Shown piece after piece: positions 14,257 to 19,562 of a DNA stretch of 19,562 nt. Both the position numbers and the translations under genes were made by a program. How positions within the stretch are numbered: the first letter of the stretch is position 1; each line of letters begins with the position of its first letter. The notes beneath the pieces were generated by a model. It saw only the letters and a program-made list of their open reading frames with translations, ran no database searches and was not told the origin of the DNA. The stretch spans positions 1 to 19,562 of the forward strand of contig JAUPKV010000326.1 of NCBI GenBank assembly GCA_030837265.1, given 5' to 3'. This stretch comes from Methanobacteriota archaeon. GTDB lineage: Archaea; Halobacteriota; Methanosarcinia; Methanosarcinales; Methanosarcinaceae.

Positions 14257-17200
14257 ATGAACGAGAAAATGCGTCAACTAATTTTAATACCTATAGTGAT
14301 GCTCGCAATATTGCAAAGCATACCATTGGCATTGTCTGAAGAAAACGATTGGCCGCAATTTCAGAATAACGTCACACATAGCGGTTTTTATGCAGGGGAA
14401 TTACCGGATGCATTCCAATTACAATGGAAAAGCAGTGGAGTAGGTGCGGTTATCGACTCCACACCAGTAATCGCTGAGAACATGGTTTTTGTCATAAGCA
14501 ACTCCGATTTATTGAAAGCCCTGAGCGTTACAACAGGTGAGGTAGTCTGGACTGCAAAAACAGGGACGGACCCGTATGGCTCATGGTCATCTCCTGCATA
14601 TGATAACGGGATGGCATTTGCTTCAAGAGGCACCGACACTATTTGTGTTTATGCTTCAAACGGCACCGAAAAATGGAGATTCACAAACCCTAGTGGTCAG
14701 GTATCATGCAATGCCGGACCAGCAATAGCGGATGGGAAAGTTTTTTGTTCTGACTGGCAGGGAGGCCATTATTATTGCGTAGACGAGTATACTGGAGAAC
14801 TCTTATGGACTTTCTCTGTGACAGGTTCCGCACAAGGTGCTCCTTCCTATAAGGACGGAAAAGTATTCTTGACAAGTGGGTATGCTACAATAAATGTAGG
14901 GCAGACGGTGTATGAAGGACAGGTATATTGCGTAGATGCGGAAAATGGCTCGAAAATATGGGCCACTCCAATTACAGATAACGTACTGTGCTCTGCCTCT
15001 GTTGGAAAAGACGCTGTATATGTTACGTCTTATGATTTCTACACTGATGAAACTACTGCATTGAATGCACTGGATATAAATGATGGCCATGTGCTCTGGG
15101 AACAAAAAGCAATCCCAAGAACTGATTCCACTCCTGCACTAGGATACGGGAATGTTTATGTTTCTCCGGTATATTGTGTTAATGCTTCTTCAGGAGAAAT
15201 AATCTGGAGTGGTAATGCCGGTGGATGGACGAATTCTATGACAGTTGCAGATGGAAAGGTCTTTGCTGGCAAAAAAACTTCATCATATGGTTATGATCAC
15301 ATTGTAGAATTTGATGCATATACAGGCGATATTTTATGGGAATCTACAGTAGGAGGAGCCTGTTCTATTGCAAACGGCAATATATATACGATTGGCAATG
15401 ATGGAGAAGTCTATGCTTACGGACAGGCTAACAACCCTTCTATAGATTTGATTGTTCAAAATGTTTCAGTGGCAACAGGAAGTGTCTACCCTTATTATCC
15501 GAATGAAATCATTGCAGCTATAAAAAATAACGGCAACATGTACGCTGATAATGTATCCATATATTTCCTGGTTAATGGTGAACAGAAGGATTACCTTACA
15601 ACAAAGATCGGAAGTAATGTGGCCAAAAATGTGAGTTTTTCCTGGACACCAGCCGCTCCTGGAGATTATAACATAACAGTTGAAGCTCATTCTACGGGAT
15701 CCGCTCCTGAGAGCAACGGTGCGGATAATTCAAGGGGAATAGATGTAATTGCTTTGGCTGGGGATGCAGACCTTATCCCTGTATCGATCACACCTTCTGC
15801 AGTTTTTTCAAATAGTTCATATCAAATGACAGCAGTTGTGAAAAATCAGGGTACTACAATGGCAGGTAATTTTAAGGTGACAGTAAAAGAAGGGACAAAT
15901 GAGCTGGCTGCAAAAACCTTTGAACTGCTTGGTCCTGCCCAGAGCGCTGAGCTAAATTTCACATGGGGATCCTGGGTGGCTGGAGATTTTGGGTTTACAG
16001 TATTTGTCGATACGGAGAACAATGTATCGGAAAGTAATGAAAACAATAACCAGGTGACTCTGCCTGTTACGGTAAAACCGGAAACGGCGATTGAAGCAAA
16101 ATCTGCAATATATTGGACACAATTCCAGGGAGGAAGCGATAGAAACGGTGTTACTGGCGGATATGCGCCCCTTGATGACTCTGTTAAACTTAAGTGGAGT
16201 GCTGATGATTTTGGCGGGAATATCGATGTTTGCCCGATAGTTGTAGGGGATATGGTCTATGTCCTGGCTTCCAGTGGAGAACTGTATTCTTATAATAAAA
16301 CAGAAGGTAAACCAATATGGCACGCAAAACTTGATGCTGCTTCGATTTTACATTCTTCGATACCTGCATACGGGGACGGGAATCTATTTGTGGTAACGGA
16401 AGGTGGAAACCTTTATGCCTATAACGCAAGTACCGGGCTCCTGAAATGGAATGTGCATGTAACGGATATAGGTCCCGAAAGTCCGGTTACGTATTACGAC
16501 CACAGGATATACCTTGCAGAAGGCCTTGAAGGCGGAGTGGGTATAAAATACTATTATTGTTACGATGACCTCGGAAACCTACTATGGAAACACGCAAGCC
16601 CGAACACATCCGGCTTCATATGGAACGGTGCCTCAGTTGTAGGAAATTACCTGGTATATTCTACCCATGAAGGCAATCTCACATGCCTTGACAGGAAAAC
16701 CGGAGTACTTGTCGATGAAATAAGCCTGGACAGTGATGTTTCGAATAAGATTTCATTTGCAATCCAGGACCCAGGAAGGTTCCGCTCCTCTGTGGCTTAC
16801 CACGACGGATACGTATATACGACTTCAGAACTGGCACAGGATACTGGTTTTGTCTGGAAAGTAAGATTTGATGACTCTACCGGTACATTCCTTAACCAGG
16901 GATGGCGTTCCGACCAGATGTTCAGTACCTCGACCCCCGCAATCTATAATGGAAAAGTGTACGTAGGACAGGGCGAACACGGATATGAAGGCGAGATGAT
17001 CTGCCTGGACGACAGTAATGGTAAAGAATTATGGGCGTATCATGTAGATGCAGGTGTGAAATCCTCCCCAGCGGTTTCAACATACCATGGAACACCACTT
17101 ATTTACTTCACAACTGCAAAGGAGAACGGTTCCCTTTTTTGCCTGAACGAATCCGGTGGTCTTGTATGGGAATACAATCCCCCCGATGACGGATATGTCC

Positions 17201-17463
17201 TGCAGGGAGCAGCCCTTTCCCAGGGCAAAGCTTACTTTGGAACAGATGGAGGAAAACTCTATTGTGTTGAAGGGGATTGGAACGTTTTCAATGATCCGGA
17301 TTCAGAGTCCGGAAAGTATATTTCAATCGATGAATTGCAGACTGCCGTGTTTCATTGGAAGCAAAATCTTCCAATAGATTCTAACTACAAAGTTTCAGTG
17401 AACAACTTACAATCGATAGTTATGTACTGGAAAAACAATTCCCCCATGAAGTTCGATAATTGA
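14257..17463 (+). CDS. Large secreted protein with two PQQ-type beta-propellers, two CARDB domains and a C-terminal EF-hand/dockerin-like module
   Basis: The 1068-residue protein starts at ATG 14257, with AGAGGG just upstream. A signal peptide covers residues 1-28 (cut near LALSEEN). Propeller 1 (~30-390) opens with WPQFQNN and has repeated blades such as VYCVDAENGSKIWATP. Two CARDB-type adhesion domains follow (~393-495 and ~501-610; ESNENNN in the second). Propeller 2 (~617-1003) opens with WTQFQGG. The last 65 residues hold DPDSESGKYISIDELQ and a duplicated helix pattern, ELQTAVFHWKQNLPI and NLQSIVMYWKNNSPM, like a dockerin or EF-hand pair. There is no PGF-CTERM or membrane tail, so attachment would be through another surface protein. 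Such proteins occur in methanogen cell envelopes, with unknown ligands. It is transcribed away from btuC. A role in corrinoid capture is only a guess from location. Confidence 0.85.
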   Translation: MNEKMRQLILIPIVMLAILQSIPLALSEENDWPQFQNNVTHSGFYAGELPDAFQLQWKSSGVGAVIDSTPVIAENMVFVISNSDLLKALSVTTGEVVWTAKTGTDPYGSWSSPAYDNGMAFASRGTDTICVYASNGTEKWRFTNPSGQVSCNAGPAIADGKVFCSDWQGGHYYCVDEYTGELLWTFSVTGSAQGAPSYKDGKVFLTSGYATINVGQTVYEGQVYCVDAENGSKIWATPITDNVLCSASVGKDAVYVTSYDFYTDETTALNALDINDGHVLWEQKAIPRTDSTPALGYGNVYVSPVYCVNASSGEIIWSGNAGGWTNSMTVADGKVFAGKKTSSYGYDHIVEFDAYTGDILWESTVGGACSIANGNIYTIGNDGEVYAYGQANNPSIDLIVQNVSVATGSVYPYYPNEIIAAIKNNGNMYADNVSIYFLVNGEQKDYLTTKIGSNVAKNVSFSWTPAAPGDYNITVEAHSTGSAPESNGADNSRGIDVIALAGDADLIPVSITPSAVFSNSSYQMTAVVKNQGTTMAGNFKVTVKEGTNELAAKTFELLGPAQSAELNFTWGSWVAGDFGFTVFVDTENNVSESNENNNQVTLPVTVKPETAIEAKSAIYWTQFQGGSDRNGVTGGYAPLDDSVKLKWSADDFGGNIDVCPIVVGDMVYVLASSGELYSYNKTEGKPIWHAKLDAASILHSSIPAYGDGNLFVVTEGGNLYAYNASTGLLKWNVHVTDIGPESPVTYYDHRIYLAEGLEGGVGIKYYYCYDDLGNLLWKHASPNTSGFIWNGASVVGNYLVYSTHEGNLTCLDRKTGVLVDEISLDSDVSNKISFAIQDPGRFRSSVAYHDGYVYTTSELAQDTGFVWKVRFDDSTGTFLNQGWRSDQMFSTSTPAIYNGKVYVGQGEHGYEGEMICLDDSNGKELWAYHVDAGVKSSPAVSTYHGTPLIYFTTAKENGSLFCLNESGGLVWEYNPPDDGYVLQGAALSQGKAYFGTDGGKLYCVEGDWNVFNDPDSESGKYISIDELQTAVFHWKQNLPIDSNYKVSVNNLQSIVMYWKNNSPMKFDN

Positions 17464-17588
17464 ATGCGCATATCAACGCAGATGAAATGAGCGACATTGA
17501 TGGTCTTACCGGCCATCGCCTTATTTACAAAATTATTCCACCAGTACTATAAAACCAAAACCAATGTAAAATATTAGTCCAATAAATT

Positions 17589-17660
17589 CTGATACTTTAA
17601 AATTACCGAATTGGTCCCGAAGTATCAGTAATTTTCTATTTTTAGTAATTTTTTATTTTT
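17589..17660 (+). terminator. Terminator-like hairpin and T-rich tract after the 1068-residue gene
   Basis: CTGATACTT (17589-17597) pairs perfectly with AAGTATCAG (17620-17628); ACC/GGT inside the loop could extend it. A T-rich tract with several T-runs follows (17629-17660), which is how archaeal RNA polymerase terminates. It lies about 125 bases after the stop codon. Confidence 0.55.
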
Positions 17661-17892
17661 CATCCTAAAAACCTTTTTTGATCTGATTTTCAAATAAGAG
17701 GATCTCACCAACTTTCACGGCAAACCTGCTCCAGAATAAAATCTCTTAAAACCAGGTTGGAGTTACAGAGTTTAACCTACCTGAAAGTATATAAAAACGG
17801 ATACGGAATATTCCTCAAAGGTGAAAGAATAAATATTTTTATTTAAATGTTCCAAAAAATGACACAGTGTGTTCCTAACGGCTAACAATAGT

Positions 17893-17970
17893 TTCCCAAT
17901 TTGATTACTTTTTATACAAAGTAATGTAAGCTTATTTATGTCCCAATAAATTAAGAAATGTAATTGGGAA
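17893..17970. repeat. Nested inverted repeats upstream of the 433-residue gene
   Basis: Outer arms TTCCCAATT (17893-17901) and AATTGGGAA (17962-17970); inner arms ATTACTTT (17904-17911) and AAAGTAAT (17918-17925) around a six-base loop. All arms are exact. The outer right arm runs into the TATA-like sequence, so this may be an operator. Confidence 0.6.
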
Positions 17971-17993
17971 TATATCAAAAACGGGTGAGCGGG

Positions 17994-18019
17994 CTACAGG
18001 ATAATTCGCTTACCTGTGG
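17994..18019 (+). promoter_or_regulatory. Leader hairpin before the 433-residue gene
   Basis: CTACAGG (17994-18000) pairs with CCTGTGG (18013-18019) with one G-U pair and a 12-base loop, 44 bases before the start codon and probably just after the transcription start. It could stabilise the message or regulate it. I see no known riboswitch core. Confidence 0.3.
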
Positions 18020-18063
18020 GTATCGAAAATTGAACAGAAATACTGATTAATGGAGTACCGAAC

Positions 18064-19365
18064 ATGAACAATAAAAATTTGTTTATGCTTTTGATAAGCA
18101 TGGTAATTATTGGATTGCTGCCTATGGCAGCATCAGCTTCAAGCTGGTCCTCATTCCAGGGGAATAACTACAATAATGGAGTTACCAGCGAAAACATTAC
18201 TACCACTTTTGCTACCAACTGGAATAGCCAAACGGCTGCTGGTGACTATGCAGGGCTGGATTCAGGAGCGGTGATTGATGATAATAATGTCACATATTGC
18301 GTAACTTACAATGGAACTGTATATGCCTTTAACCTGACAACAGGAGCTCAGAAATGGGTTAACACCAGTATTGCAAATAACAATCCATGGAGTTATGAGC
18401 TTTCTGTACCTGCATATAATGATAACCGTTTATATGTTGGCTTGTCAAACGGAAACTATGGGGGCACAAACATCGGCTCAACCATTTATGCGCTAAATGC
18501 AACGGATGGGACTGTTGCATGGTATAATTCAAGTGATATATATTTCCCATCAAGCTACCAGCTTGATTCTCCCATAAAATATGATTCTGGAAAGTTGTAT
18601 TTCGGCTCGGTAGAGCTTGACGCCAATTATGCTACAATTGGAGGTTACTTCTACTGCGTGAATGCAAGTAATGGCGAGGTAATTTGGAGAAATGACAGCA
18701 GTACCCGTGGCTACTACGGAGCAGCTCCTGCAATCATAGGTGATTACGTGGTCGTTGGGGATGACGCAGGTATAGTACGTTCTTTTAATAAGGCAACTGG
18801 AAGTCTAGTAAGTTCTCTGGACTCTTCTGCTTATGGTAGCATCCGCTCAGGCATCGTGTACGATGGTACCAATATATACTATACCATCAAGGAAGGGTAT
18901 CTGGTAAAAGCTCCATTTGACCTTAACTCTGGAACATTTGGAACTGCAACTATAAAACCACTGGGAACTGGCGTACACTCAACATCAACACCTGCTGTCA
19001 CCAGTAACTATGTTTATATCGGAACAGATGATGGTACCTTCCCAGGCAACGGTAGCTTAAAATGTTTTGCTAGGTCTACTCTGAATTTACTTGATACTGA
19101 AAATCTAAATGGACCTGTAAAAGCATCGCCGGTAGTTACAACGTTCCCCAATAATGAAGAACGGGCGTATGTGACCACTAATACAAATCCAGGAAGATGT
19201 TACGGTGTAACCTTTAATACTACTACTTTTCCGCCTCATTTCACTCACAACGTTTCCTGGGAACCCACCGGTTCAACCTACACACTACAAGGAATAGCCT
19301 TTGCTAACGGATGGCTTGTGTACGGAAACGATGCTGGCTATCTGTATGGAGCAACTGGTTTTTGA
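18064..19365 (+). CDS. Secreted PQQ-type beta-propeller protein
   Basis: The 433-residue protein starts at ATG 18064 with TGGAG eight bases upstream. The signal peptide is residues 1-26 (cut after ASA), followed by WSSFQGNNYNNGVTSENI, the same opening as the propellers of the larger neighbour. Blade-like repeats run to the C-terminus, for example VYAFNLTTGAQKWVN, YALNATDGTVAWYN and YCVNASNGEVIWRN, ending YGNDAGYLYGATGF. Many NxT/S sequons suggest surface glycosylation. It has no CARDB, dockerin-like or membrane-anchor part, so it looks like a single propeller unit without a tether. It is probably a distant paralogue of one half of the 1068-residue protein. The PQQ name refers to fold; enzymatic quinoprotein activity is not indicated. 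Confidence 0.85.
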   Translation: MNNKNLFMLLISMVIIGLLPMAASASSWSSFQGNNYNNGVTSENITTTFATNWNSQTAAGDYAGLDSGAVIDDNNVTYCVTYNGTVYAFNLTTGAQKWVNTSIANNNPWSYELSVPAYNDNRLYVGLSNGNYGGTNIGSTIYALNATDGTVAWYNSSDIYFPSSYQLDSPIKYDSGKLYFGSVELDANYATIGGYFYCVNASNGEVIWRNDSSTRGYYGAAPAIIGDYVVVGDDAGIVRSFNKATGSLVSSLDSSAYGSIRSGIVYDGTNIYYTIKEGYLVKAPFDLNSGTFGTATIKPLGTGVHSTSTPAVTSNYVYIGTDDGTFPGNGSLKCFARSTLNLLDTENLNGPVKASPVVTTFPNNEERAYVTTNTNPGRCYGVTFNTTTFPPHFTHNVSWEPTGSTYTLQGIAFANGWLVYGNDAGYLYGATGF

Positions 19366-19391
19366 GGTAATTTTTTGATTACCTTTTTTTA
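19365..19391 (+). terminator. Terminator right after the 433-residue gene
   Basis: AGGTAAT (19365-19371) and ATTACCT (19378-19384) form a seven-pair stem with a six-base loop, followed by a run of T. The stem begins on the last base of the stop codon. The remaining sequence to 19562 is AT-rich; TAGGTATATATACTCC near 19496-19511 could be a TATA box for a gene beyond the window. Confidence 0.75.
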
Positions 19392-19562
19392 TTTATTCCA
19401 CTTTTTTCTTTTCGAATTAACATTAACTATTTAAGATACCTTTTGAATTCATTCGATTTGTTTTCTTTTTGGATAACAATCCTTTCCCAAATTTTTAGGT
19501 ATATATACTCCTGACAATATCCCTAACTGTAATTGCCAACCTTGCATAAAAGCGGTATATAA

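Larger units (their letters stand above)
17464..18063. other. Intergenic region between the two surface-protein genes
   Basis: No convincing gene. A small GATGG/CCATC hairpin (17499-17517) and a stronger terminator hairpin (17589-17628) follow the first gene. Nested inverted repeats (17893-17970) and a leader hairpin (17994-18019) precede the second. AGTTTAACCTAC at 17769-17780 is identical to 13270-13281. A TATA-like AATATATC near 17969-17976 may be the promoter of the downstream gene. Confidence 0.55.

Noticed and set aside
17772..17978. 68-codon minus-strand frame
   Set aside because: AT-driven composition, no ribosome site, and it overlaps the inverted repeats and the promoter of the following gene.

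Overview
The window looks like chromosome of a methanogenic archaeon of the order Methanosarcinales, probably Methanosarcinaceae. Four things point there: a decayed gene for the methanogen chromosomal protein MC1; PGF-pre-PGF and PGF-CTERM surface-anchoring modules; long AT-rich intergenic DNA with archaeal TATA boxes; and large secreted PQQ-type beta-propeller proteins with CARDB modules. There is no rRNA, tRNA, CRISPR array or recognisable transposase.

Left half (1-5676, all minus strand): an apparent operon read right to left. It runs cbiZ (adenosylcobinamide amidohydrolase), a ChlI-type AAA+ chelatase subunit, a ChlD-type AAA+/VWA chelatase subunit, then a surface ABC substrate-binding protein that leaves the window at base 1. 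The first three genes are joined by ATGA stop/start overlaps. The large CobN/ChlH-type catalytic subunit such motors normally serve is not in the window.

Middle (5677-12689, minus strand): an AT-rich gap holding an MC1 pseudogene (lost start codon, two frameshifts, two in-frame stops); a second surface substrate-binding protein (TroA-like domain, PKD, PGF-pre-PGF, PGF-CTERM anchor); a second cbiZ paralogue; and a BtuD-like ATPase and BtuC-like permease. The ATPase carries an extra C-terminal domain of about 150 residues. Read right to left the order is btuC, btuD, cbiZ, then the binding protein behind its own promoter. The promoter/leader regions of cbiZ-1 and of the second binding protein are recognisably the same sequence, so the two transcription units probably answer to one signal.

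Right part (12690-19562): about 1.5 kb of mostly non-coding or decayed DNA, with a notable inverted repeat enclosing a Shine-Dalgarno/start codon. Two plus-strand genes for secreted beta-propeller proteins follow (1068 and 433 residues), each with a terminator-like hairpin behind it.

Taken together this is a corrinoid capture, import and trimming island: surface binding proteins hand corrinoids to BtuCD, CbiZ cuts imported cobinamide-type corrinoids back to adenosylcobyric acid for rebuilding, and the chelatase motor subunits link the locus to metal insertion. The corrinoid assignment rests on the two CbiZ genes. The involvement of the beta-propeller proteins is inferred from position only.
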